A DNA stretch of 11,785 nucleotides, taken from Rodentolepis nana (Eukaryota; Platyhelminthes; Cestoda; Cyclophyllidea; Hymenolepididae). A model generated the notes under the pieces. The model saw nothing but the letters and a program-made list of their open reading frames with translations, was not told the DNA's origin and made no database searches. Each line of letters starts with the position of its first letter. Position 1 is the stretch's first letter. A program made the translations under genes and the position numbers. Positions 1 through 10,200 of the stretch are shown piece after piece. The stretch spans positions 1 to 11,785 of the forward strand of contig UZAE01012222.1 in the NCBI GenBank assembly GCA_900617975.1, given 5' to 3'.

Positions 1-649
1 GAAATCGGCAATGACTTAGTTGCCAACCTAATAGTTTGAATTCAACGTTGATCACTCCGGGTACTAGAGCCCATCCACAGTAAAACCAAGACACAATTGA
101 CCTTTAGTTTAGTACAAGAGCTGAGACTAGAACTATCATATGAAATAAAAACGAGTTAACGCCAAGAATAAATATAAATTGGTATCGCCATCACCAACCA
201 ACCCTAAGGAAGTCAAACCAGAAAACGGGAGATCTTGATTTTCCAATAATAGTCACTTTCCATAAGAATGCAATATAAAAAATGTATGCATGAACACACT
301 CCGAGTCTGTGTATATACACAACGAAAGACTAATTTGATCACCAAGTGCCCACAAGAGGCTTTTGGAAAGGAAGTTGAAGATACAAGACAAGGTGAGATG
401 AAGGGAAGAGGGGGAGAAAGAGACTGAGCAAATGTGAAAAAGGAAATGCAGGGGATCATCTTCTTTCTCTTCCTCACACATACACCTGTTTGTAATTGAG
501 GATAGGATTGGGAAGGTGCATACACATACGATACTGCTTTTAAGTATAACAAAATAAGAGGGACGGAAAACGGTTACTGTTCATTTTAAAGATAAAGACT
601 ACTGGTGTAGATGTAATAACTATACACTTCGAGCTTTCATACAGCAGAT
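1..649. other. 3' flank of sno; no gene recognised
   Basis: This region lies downstream of the sno stop codon and should include its 3' UTR. On the minus strand I see no canonical AATAAA. There is a purine-rich run on the plus strand (about 395-430). The minus-strand open frames at 191-552 have no recognisable domain and a composition like translated pyrimidine-rich DNA, so I do not call them genes. Confidence 0.6.
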
Positions 650-3600
650 TTATAAATCCTTCCACTGAATTTTCATTTTGACTGGAGGTCTAGGTGCAGC
701 CACAGGGGAAGCATTTTGAGAGGAATTTGTTAATGAAGATGGAGAGGAAGAAATGAGAGACGAAGAGGATTGCGATCGGAGCAACTGATGCTGTTGAGCA
801 GTTTGCTGTGATGAAACCCTTCCACTACTAGTAGGTTGAATTCGTAACCCTTGAGGCTGAGGAGCAGAATTTAGAACCGATCTAATAGGAATAACCTGGG
901 TCTGGTGAGAAGTACTAGGAGTAGCAAGGCGTAATACTGATTGAGGTCGAACTTGAGAGCTTGATGTGGTCTGAAGAACACCATTAACATTAAGATTGTC
1001 GTGAGAGACCCAGTTAATTCTCCTACCACGTGAAGCAAGAATTGCTGGAGGTGGCCGGTGTGAATGTGTAAAAACTCGTGACGCTGGCTGTCGTACTATC
1101 CGAGTTGATGAAGGCACTCCAGCACTATTTACAATCCTAGATTGGTTCGGTGTCGGTGTTTGAACTGCTGGTCGATAGACAATAGATCGAGGAGAGGGAA
1201 TGAAAGACGAAGGCCGAATAGGAGAAGCATTGCCAATTCTAACACCGCCATTTGAACTGATGGAAGAAACAGAAGATCTTCGCGGATGAGCAATATGCTG
1301 AGCGGCAAGAGCAGCAGCATTTTTTGAGCTCCAAAACTCTCGATGGTTAACGCCTTGAGTGATAGGTAGCGAAGAACGTGATGAAAGACCTTGCAGACGC
1401 TCCTGGTTCGTTACAGTGTCAATACGCAGGGGAGACGATTGGCTATCAAATTCGAAACTACTTGGATTTGATTCAAGACGTTTAAGACAGTCGAGAACAG
1501 GTTTCACTCCAATTTGAGAAATAAGAAGACCCACAATTCGCTTGCCTTCTTCTGGCTTTAAACGTACAACCTGCATAGACACTGATTGATGAAATGTTGT
1601 CAGAGCGTGCTTCACATGCTGCCAAACATTCAATACAGCTCCACTCAAAACATAATAGGTACGCTCTCGTAGTCCGTTTTCGCAAACACCCGATAGCTTC
1701 TAAACGCAACAAAAAACTTATGGAAACGGGAAAAGCCAAAAAGTACAAAATCAACGGTCATTGGTGCAATTGAACGACATTAAATCTTAATGAATTTTGC
1801 AAGATCTATTCTATAAAACAAATATGTTATTAAAAGAGACAAAAATACAAATGGCTTCGGTTTCAAATTAACACATCAAACGCGAAACCAGACCAAGAAG
1901 CTTGAATGGTATACCTATTCATTTTATCTTGAGTTATCTACGTTAAATCCAAATCATGAGACTAATACGAATGGCATTAAAGATGATTACGAAGGCCTAA
2001 TGACGTGCTCTTGTAACATTGACGATTAAGATATTTTAAGTACCTATCATTTCAAAAATGCTTCCATGGAAACTCAAATAATTGATTCAATCAAATCAAA
2101 ATATTGAGGTCATATTTACGAAATGGCCACTTACACTACGCCGAGGGCACGGTTTCTTCTGAATAGCATGAATGCATTTAGTTTCAGAGAGTTGGTAGAC
2201 ATTAGTCCAATCCGGTTCACATTCGGTAGGAAGTGTCTTCTCGAATTGTTCAATCAATTTGCCATATTCTATTGGCTCCGACTGCATTCCAGTATTGGGC
2301 CTGTATAGCCGATACAAACGCTTTAACTTACGTCGCCTACTCCTTTCATCGCCAAAATCATCCTCATCCTTCTGCTCATAAACTTCCTCTTCTGGCTGAT
2401 TTTCTTCTTTTATGCAAAAGGCAAGTGCGGGGATCTTCACAACAGAAGTATCATTCTTTGGCATATAGAACCCATCTTCGGAACCTTCATGTTGTGTGTA
2501 GATATCCATGGCTGCACCGAAAGATAAACCCCTTTGAGTAGTAACTTTGTGAAGGTATACTTCGCTTTTATCAGAGAGGAAGCGGATAAAAAAGGACTGA
2601 GTGTCAACAATTTGCAGGTTTTGCCCAGTGCTTCCAAGATCAAGAATCCCGAGGTCGAGTTTATTGCTTAACTTCGCCCGACGCCTCAACTCATTCATAG
2701 TGTCCATAAAGTACTTAAAAAGAGCATTTTGCGTACCCACATGAAGACCGAGAATTCGATTAAGGAATTTATTCATGTGACTCTTGTCCTTTTCTCGTGT
2801 TCTCTCTCCAGAAAATCCCACACTCTGAAGGCCTGTTCGAACATCGAATATGAAAGCGCTATAGGGTCGGAGAGAGGGAGCTAAATTTACAAGAAACTTT
2901 TCGTTTACACAGGAAGAAGGATTTTCAGATTTGTATTCAGCGGGAGGTCTGACGATACCAACGTGCCCATCAATGCAGGTCTTGAGAACCATGTCCAGAG
3001 CCTTTTTACCCCATTCAGTGTCAATGTTAAAGCGTGAAAGGTCTCTTGTTTCAGTGGCACGTCGATCACCATGGGTCAAAGCACCCAAAGACTCCAAACG
3101 TTTCGCTACAGCTGATGCGAAACGCTGTTCACCAGCTAAATTAGTGATCAGACAGTGATAGATTGGCGCACTAACTTGATTAGATCGATGAGTCCTACCA
3201 AACTGCTGAATGGCTCGATCGGCAGACCAAGGGAGTTCAAGAGTAATATGTACACGCCGCCTTTGATTTTCAGCACGACGATCAGCTTGCAGAGATATAC
3301 CTGAAGAAGCAGCTTCAGAAACGATAGCAATTAGCTTTTCACCCCTCATAAAGTAATCCTTTTCTGTCAAATTGATGGTCTCCAAACTGCCCTCCCCGTC
3401 ATTTCGAGCTTCATAGTAGACAGAGCCATCTGCTCTTTTTACAAGGCGACCACGTCTTCCTGTCATCTCTGCTACAAATTCAGGACCACCAAACTGTGCA
3501 ATCAACTCATCCAGTGTTGAGTTAGGCAGGTATTTACCGAGTTTTTCAATGCTGTTTAGTAATGACATCTGCATCTCATCACATAATTTTCGGGCGCTAT

Positions 3601-6600
3601 CTGCGCTTCCATTAAAAGTGGAGGATTTTGAGGAGCGCATTGAATCATCGGCCCAAAGGGAATTAACAGCCACAGCTTTCCGACGAGCAAGTATCGTATC
3701 AACGATATTGTCAATATTCTCGAGATCTTCTTCAGAGCTCCATTCACTTTCGCTATCTGGAGCTTGCTTTCGCCTTTTGAGTGCACCACCAGCTTTTCTG
3801 GGACGTCTTTTAACCCGCTTTACAGTACCACGTTTGGTACTTGTTAGTTCCAGGTCAGAATTATACTCATCTGAAGAACCAAAACCATTCCTTGATCTCA
3901 TTTCAGAATCTCCGCTCATCGATTCATCTTCATCCTCTTCCTCTTCCTCGGAGCTGGAGTCATTGCTTGGCTTATCATCATCGTCGTCGTCATCATCATC
4001 ATGGCCTTTAAGGGAAAGACCCTGAGTTGCTTTGTTGAAATTTTTTGCTCCCAGAATATCCACCAGAGTTATGCCACTTGACTTAGCGCTACCCACAGCT
4101 CTACCAGCCTGAGAAATTGTTCTCGAAGATGCACGTTCACCAGCCATCGAGAGCTTTTCACCACGGAGTGTAAAGTTCTCGACATTTGATTGAGTAGGTA
4201 AGTACTTATCAACAAGAGACTGTAGGACGCCCTTTGCAGTGGATACGAACTCACCCATTTCTGGGCCGCTCTCTTCTACTTGTTCTAGGGTCTTGGCTTC
4301 ACCAGTTGATTGCAAACCGATAACAACACATTTGCCGGACCTCAGGGCTCTTTTAGCTATACGCACACATGCATCCACCTTGGCTGACATACAGAGATAC
4401 TTAAAAAAGCGTTGATGTGCTGACCAAAATTGACCCCACATAGTTTTGCGGTATTTATCGTCCACATTCAAGAGACGAGCAGCCTCAGCAAATTTTTCGC
4501 ATAAATAAGTCCACAAATCAGATGATTGATTGTAAACAGTTTCGAAAGATTCATTATTAATCTTTACACTGCTGATATCGACATTATCAATCTGGAAACT
4601 GACACCTTTGAAGCTCAATTGCCTGGCAATATACATTCCTCCCAATTTCATATCCATGGCCACAAGCTCCATACCACCAACCCCCATACTCTCAATAGCA
4701 TCGATGAAGGAGTTAAAATCTTTGAACTTTGTGCCAGGTCCCCAAATGCCAAGGCGTGTCATGTAAGCCATATTTCGGGGCTCTGTAGCACCAGTTGCCG
4801 AGGCGTAGACTATGCGAGCGTGAGGTAAACGATTTTGCAATTCAAGCACTGTTAGACCAGTTTTTGTGGGCTTTTGGGACCCACTTGGGGTCAGATTCTT
4901 GGCGCGATGACACTCGTCAAAAACGATCTAGACAAAGGATGAAAGTGAGAAAAGGGAAGAGGAACAAATGATTAAAATAGAAGACATATACTAACCACTC
5001 CATCGAAGGATTTGCCGCACCACTGGACGAGTTGGTTTAATCGGCTTTTATATTTGGCCTTAACATTGCCACTACTCTCACCGATTAGAGAGGCATAAGT
5101 GGCGAATATAACACCTTTTTTCACCTTACCGTTCACACGGCCGGAGATTTTGGCATATTTAAACTAAAACAAAACGCGACTGTAAAAACGATCATATTTA
5201 AATTGAAAAACTACGGACAACTTATACTTACCTTGTTCAGGGAATGCACGACGGCATTATAATGACCGACATCGCATAAATCGCGCTCAGCATCTCTCTT
5301 CAGATCATTTGAAACAGAAAGCCAAAGAGCTTTCTTTCGACCTTGCATGTAATTTTCATAAATAATTGCAGCAATCTCTCTACCTTTTCCCATACCAGCA
5401 CCATCACCTAATTAAAAAGCAGAGTTCAGATTTAGCTATTTCAAAAACCTAATACCCACACTTAAATACTTCTCTTATCCCAATGCCCAGAGAGAAAAAG
5501 ACGGATGTAATAAAAATTTGCTAATTAAAACTAGGAAAAGGGGTATTTTACAATTGTGTGTACGTGAATTCTCAATATTACCTATCAGGAAACCGCCACG
5601 CTGTCCATTCGGTAACATAATCCTGTGTCGTTGGCATGCGTAGACCACAGCTTCCAGTTGAGCTGAAGAGAGCGAACCGCTATCAATTACCTCTTTGGGA
5701 AGATTAAGATGATAGTTAATTTCAGGAGGGTCAACTCCGGATAAAGTACTGGATTCAACAACGGCGTCTGGATGTCGGCGACCCAAATCCACTAAAACGG
5801 AAATATTTAATAGACTTATGAACGAACTATATAATATGAAAATTACGATATAAATGTACGACGTTAAAACTACCGATAAATGGAAATAAAAAGCCGGTCA
5901 TTTATCGGCCCTGACAAAGTCTTTATAAATTTAGCACACAGTAGACTCGCTAATCAGTCTAGATAGAAAAGCGAGAGCTAACACGTGCGGTAATGAAGTA
6001 TTTAAAACTCACGTTTAGCGGGTACGTAATCAGCATAAGTTTCTGCTTGAGTTAAATCGGTTGTATCTTCCTCTTCAAAGTCTTCTTCGACCTAAAACCC
6101 GACAATTACAAGTTTAAAAGGTCGAAGATATCCAAAAGAGGTAGAAGTTTATTCACCTCTGACTGGAAAAGTTCACGAGGATACTGTGGAGGAAATCGAG
6201 GATTCACAAGTTGAGGGTGAACGCTAGAATAACTCGGAACTGATGCATAACGGCCAGGGGGTCTGACTTGGCTGATATCATTTGTACGAATAAACCGAAT
6301 GGCGGATTTATTGTTGACAACAGGGGAAACATTACGAAGAACCGAATTGCCAAAAGAAGCATTGACTCTTTGGACCTGAGAAGCTGCAGATATGGGCACA
6401 GTCTGGGCGATTGGGGCTAGTGGTGAAGGACTAGCACTCGAAACAGAAGGAAGAACAACTGCAGTTCTGTCAGACGACATTTCTTCCGGCTTAACACGAG
6501 CTGCTTGCATCGCCTCGTCCAGTAGCCAGCCCATATCTTCATCCTCTTTTTTAACTTCATCGACTGGTGGTGATGGTTTAGGTTCATCGATATCCTTTTT

Positions 6601-6645
6601 CGTAAGGCCCGTGAGAGCCATCTCAAAAACGGTTACATTATCCAT
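650..6645 (-). CDS. sno (SBNO): Strawberry notch homologue, SF2 helicase-like nuclear coregulator (7 exons)
   Basis: Exons, transcript order: 6645-6157, 6091-6013, 5791-5582, 5407-5232, 5163-4996, 4927-2135, 1699-650 (stop TAA 652-650). All introns are GT-AG and the frame stays open, giving 1654 aa; vertebrate SBNO proteins are about 1,370-1,390 aa. Seen: Walker A-type loop [10 protein letters not shown] at residues 260-269 (K267), DECH box 378-381, SAT motif 417-419, and a second helicase lobe with [11 protein letters not shown] near 915-925 and QQFGRTHR at 948-955, then the family block [16 protein letters not shown] near 985-1000. An Asp/Glu/Ser-rich linker with a basic, NLS-like patch (about 744-761) separates the lobes. 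The C-terminal 290 residues are Ser/Gln/Pro-rich and probably disordered. The ATG at 6645 has strong context (GAAATGG) and an in-frame TGA two codons upstream. Family knowledge: sno/SBNO proteins act in the nucleus in Notch- and EGFR-linked transcription; direct helicase activity is not well established. Identity is firm; small boundary shifts are possible. Confidence 0.94.
1700..2134 (-). other. sno intron 6 (435 bp)
   Basis: This is the longest sno intron. Its donor GTAAGT at 2134 follows the codons for CPRRS, and its acceptor TTTAG at 1700 precedes the family-conserved block ending RTYYVL. A second in-frame donor, GTAAAT, lies 15 nt downstream at 2119, and the acceptor is a TAGAAG (NAGNAG) tandem. 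The interior is AT-rich and I see no gene or repeat in it. Confidence 0.85.
3974..4000 (-). repeat. GAY trinucleotide tract encoding nine aspartates in sno
   Basis: Nine consecutive GAT/GAC codons (residues 684-692) form a short imperfect microsatellite inside the large sno exon. A Ser/Glu-rich run follows directly, so the linker between the two helicase lobes is strongly acidic before it turns basic around residues 744-761. Vertebrate SBNO proteins also have a charged, low-complexity linker at this place, so the composition is expected. The uninterrupted Asp run could vary in length between individuals. Confidence 0.85.
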
Positions 6646-6652
6646 TTCTCAT
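6638..6652 (-). promoter_or_regulatory. Short upstream reading frame overlapping the sno start codon
   Basis: On the minus strand an ATG at 6652-6650 opens a four-codon frame (M-R-N-G) that ends in TAA at 6640-6638. It overlaps the main ATG at 6645-6643 in another frame. Ribosomes starting at the first ATG would stop 5 nt past the main ATG and could re-initiate. Whether the frame lies in the mature 5' UTR depends on the transcript start, which cannot be seen here. Confidence 0.4.
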
Positions 6653-7267
6653 GTATATCTGAGGTGCAATAAAGCGTAACTAAGGGATGGAAACCGTAAA
6701 ACTTAAATAAGTCCTCGTTAAAAAACTAAATGAACCTAATTATGCTTTTACTATGCATTTAGGTCTTGCTCGAATAAATTGATCTGCACACAAAGAGACA
6801 AGCCTTATAAATATTATGGTTAAATGCAAGAGAGCGACGACCAACCCACTCGTCTGGTAACAGATTTGCCTGCCACTATGGCGGAAGCTTAGCGCTTGGT
6901 TCATTAAAAGTTTTTCAAATGATTTGAAGTGCAAACTATTAATTACTAAATGTCTACAAAGGCTTTGAGCTTGAAGATATTTTTATTTATTCATCTATTA
7001 TTCTTTAAAATTTCCAAAACAATTTTACGTTTATCTTGAATTCGTTAAGGATTTAGATTTGAATGCCGTTAATTTAGAAACTATTCACGAAATTAATTTT
7101 ATAGATATTTGCGTGTATGATTAATTATATTTTTATATTTGTAATCACTGCATATTTTTGGAGCTCTTAATCATTGGCTGGAAGACTGATGTTCTTATTG
7201 GGTTCCTTCCACGTGAATTTTCTGCTTTGTGTCTATTTATCTTTTTCCTATTTTATCTCCAAATTTG
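6646..7267. promoter_or_regulatory. Divergent sno/BCS1L intergenic region, probable promoter DNA for both genes
   Basis: The start codons of the two divergent genes are 622 bp apart, and no gene is recognisable between them. The stretch is AT-rich, most strongly at 6930-7150. On the BCS1L side two inverted CCAAT boxes (ATTGG at 7173 and 7197) and a palindromic CACGTG E-box (7210-7215) fall 50-95 bp before the ATG. That is a plausible core-promoter position for a housekeeping mitochondrial gene. On the sno side the only feature I can point to is an AG after a pyrimidine-containing tract (AG at 6660-6659), which could act as a 3' splice or spliced-leader acceptor. The function is inferred from position and motifs. 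Confidence 0.5.
7173..7215 (+). promoter_or_regulatory. Inverted CCAAT pair plus CACGTG E-box upstream of BCS1L
   Basis: Two ATTGG motifs start 24 bp apart (7173 and 7197). Read on the minus strand, the first is CAGCCAATGA, a close match to the NF-Y consensus; the second is ACCCAATAA, a weaker match. A perfect CACGTG palindrome follows at 7210-7215. Clusters of this type are typical of TATA-less housekeeping promoters in animals. Single copies of such short motifs occur by chance, so the claim rests on their clustering next to the start codon. Confidence 0.35.
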
Positions 7268-10200
7268 ATGAATACTGTTCACGAATTTGTACACAGTATT
7301 CTCAACGATAATCCATACTTTAGTGCTGGGGCAGGTTTATGTGGTGTTGGCTTAGGAATGGCATTACTGCGTCGATGTGGTCAAATAGCTTCTGTAGTCA
7401 TACGTCGCAATCTAACGTTAACCTTGGAAATCGCAAGTCATGACACTTCCTATCAATGGGTTATGCACTGGCTCTCAAGGCGGGCTCGATCTTGTCAAGG
7501 AAATAGGTTTCAAAAAGGTGCTGGACAGCATTTAAGTGTTATAACAAGTGTTGCTCGCACGGAAGCAGGTCGAATCAAGGCGGCTTTTGATTTCATTCCC
7601 AGCACTGGTATTCACTATATCTTTCATCAAGGTCGAATATTACGCGTTGAACGTGTGAGGTCTCAGCAGTCGCTTCAGGGCGCATCTGTAGCGCCGTTTG
7701 AAAGTGTAACGTTGACAACGCTTGGTTTCGATACTAAAATTTTCACAGACATTCTTGAAGAGTCCAGGCAAGCTGCTTTTTTAAAAGACGAAGGATGGAC
7801 TGTTATTTATAAAGCCTTTGGAGCCGAGTGGCGTCAGTTTGGTTATCCTAGACCAAGGCGACCTCTAAACTCCGTTGTTCTGGGTGAAGGTGTAGCTGAG
7901 ACGATTACGGCAGATATCAAGGAATTCATAAGTGAGTTTTAATCACCTCTTATTCTGAATGAAATCTAGACAGTTCAACTTGGTATTCTGCTCGAGGCAT
8001 ACCTTATCGACGTGGCTATTTGCTTTATGGTCCACCGGGATGTGGTAAAAGCAGTTTTATAACTGCCCTTGCTGGTTGGTTCCATGTCTTCATATTCTTT
8101 ATCAATGACTCCCTATCAAAGGTCACTTGGAATATAATATTTGCGTGCTTAATCTCAGTGAAATGGGCATGTCAGCCGATCGCTTGGATCATCTTCTTAC
8201 TCATGCTCCTTTGCAATCGATTATCTTACTCGAGGATATAGATGCTGCTTTACCCAGCCGAGAGGAAAATGTCGATATGGGCCAACGTTGTAAGTATTCT
8301 ATTTCGATAAATCTTCCATTATCGCTTAGCATGTCTGTCGAAGAAGTCAGTATCCATTTGATATATTAACATCCCTCCAATCAGTGGTTAAAATCGATCG
8401 TATTTGTTTTTTTTCTCAAAGGAGGCTCTTTTATACTACCCTTCCATCGAAGGCAATTATTGAAAAAGTCTTTATTATAGTTTATGGTAGTTACTATTTG
8501 ACCAGTTTGTTGACTGTGAACTTATGTCATTATCGGTATTTCCTGTTCCATCAAACTTTAATTTTTATGGAAAGATCTATTATCTTTGTTTCCTTAAAAC
8601 TGGAATTGGAGAACTTTGCTATTCCTTCCTTTCTTTTATCTCACTTAACTCCAATGTTTATTTATTTACTTGTTGGATTTGTGTCCTGGTTTCTTTACGT
8701 CATTTGCTGCTTCTCTTTTCTTTTCATAGAAATCTTTTTGCTCTTATTTACACGCTCCCCACACAATCTTGTTAATCTATTGTTTTGTGGCTCTAATTTA
8801 GTGCTGATTGATCGAAATTGGTAAGAGCATTGATAGATTGTTCTTACGTTGTTACTTGTCGTTACCAATCGGCTTGGAAACGTCACAGTGGCAATTTTAC
8901 TTTTGTAATCAATTTGAAAGAAAATATAAGCACGATATCAGAATTTAAGACTAATGCAATCATTTTCTTAAATGTGGTAACAGCCCTTGCCACAAGATAT
9001 GTCCATTTTTCCATTTTTGTTACTTTACAATTTGATCATCCCCTGGGTTTACTGCCTGAAGTACTCAAGCGAATAGTGGTTTACACTTCAAATCATGTTT
9101 TTGATTTGGCTGCAAATCACTTCGTCATTTTCATAGCCTATGAATCGGTCTTGACTCTACTCGAGTTGTGGCTAGGAAGCTTAAACGAATATGTTTGTAG
9201 CGCTAAAGAGAAGCTCACAGGTTTCACCTCTTACACATCTGGTTATGTAAGACCACCTGCAGTTAAGCTGTCAAGGCATTAATTGAGTGTCCATGCGTCC
9301 AATCATTCACCACATCCAATCGTCGTTTGAGAAGTTTGCCTCTTAGCTTTACTCACTTCTCGTCTTTTAAATCTTTCTCTCTTGGTCTCTCTGTAGATGG
9401 TCGGGCCTATGAAGGAATGTCCTGTCTAACTATGAGCGGTTTACTCAATGCTTTGGATGGTGTTGCCTCGACTGACGGCCGTATCCTCTTCATGACTACT
9501 AACTACTTCAATAGGTGAGTCAATCCTATCGCTATAATTAGGAAGACCTAGGTGCACTCATAGTTGACATCATGTTGCTTGTAACTGTTGAATAGTGGAG
9601 TAGTGGGTCTTATGCCCCTCTTCAGAGGCTGTTTAGAGTATTGATTTTCTCTCTGAGGTAAGTATTGAAAAATATTTCCCGTCATCGAGCTGGCTATAAT
9701 TACAATTTAGAAAGATTTTTAAAGTTTTTGTTCTCTTTCTATCAGATCACATAACAGAACCGATAAGACTGATGACATTTATCTATTTGTTCGTATAGCC
9801 GTAAAGTTGGATAAGTTAATCTTAAAAAATAAATGAAGAGCAAATATTGGTTGACACTGAGAGAGCTAGTTCCAGTCACTTATAATCCGTGGACCTTTCC
9901 CTAATCGAGGGTGAAGGTCTGATTAGGGTTTGGAAGAGGTGACTGGAGATAGGGAATTCTTTCAACCTCCCTCTTTGCAAACACCGAAGTTATAGGAGGC
10001 CGGTGGTGGTGAGTTTATATTTGCTATATACCAGAAAGATATCTTTGATTCTACTAGTAAAGATTTCCAAAGAGTTAGTGGCACATCGATCACCGCTTAC
10101 TTCTTCTAGTCAAGGTTTACGGGTTGGATTCCCGTCATCGCGATTCCAGTAAATGGAAGGTCCAATCGCACCAATGAAGGGAGTGACGGAATTCGAATCA

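Noticed and set aside
191..552. Minus-strand open frames of 96 and 99 codons downstream of sno
   Set aside because: They overlap each other in different frames, show no domain, and look like translated pyrimidine-rich 3' flank. No splice connection to sno is needed, because its final exon ends in a proper stop at 650.
2096..2134. Taking the sno large exon to its in-frame stop at 2096 as the protein end
   Set aside because: The C-terminal family block ([14 protein letters not shown] and beyond) is found in phase in the 1699-650 exon, and a GTAAGT donor lies at 2134, so the stop at 2096 lies in the intron.
3549..4025. Plus-strand 158-codon Ser-rich frame opposite the large sno exon
   Set aside because: It is the antisense shadow of the Asp/Glu tract; its Ser run comes from reading the complementary TCA/TCG/TCC triplets. 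The minus strand carries strongly conserved SBNO sequence here.
6392..6679. Plus-strand 95-codon frame across sno exon 1
   Set aside because: It is antisense to a well-supported coding exon, has a Ser-rich shadow composition, and has no domain.
7189..7311. 40-codon upstream frame overlapping the BCS1L start
   Set aside because: Its ATG lies between the two CCAAT boxes and so is probably upstream of the transcription start. There is no evidence that it is in the mRNA.
9769..9775. CTGATGA, the core start of a hammerhead ribozyme, which occurs in flatworm repeats
   Set aside because: No GAAA core, cleavage triplet or flanking stems in the expected places follow it. It is a chance heptamer.
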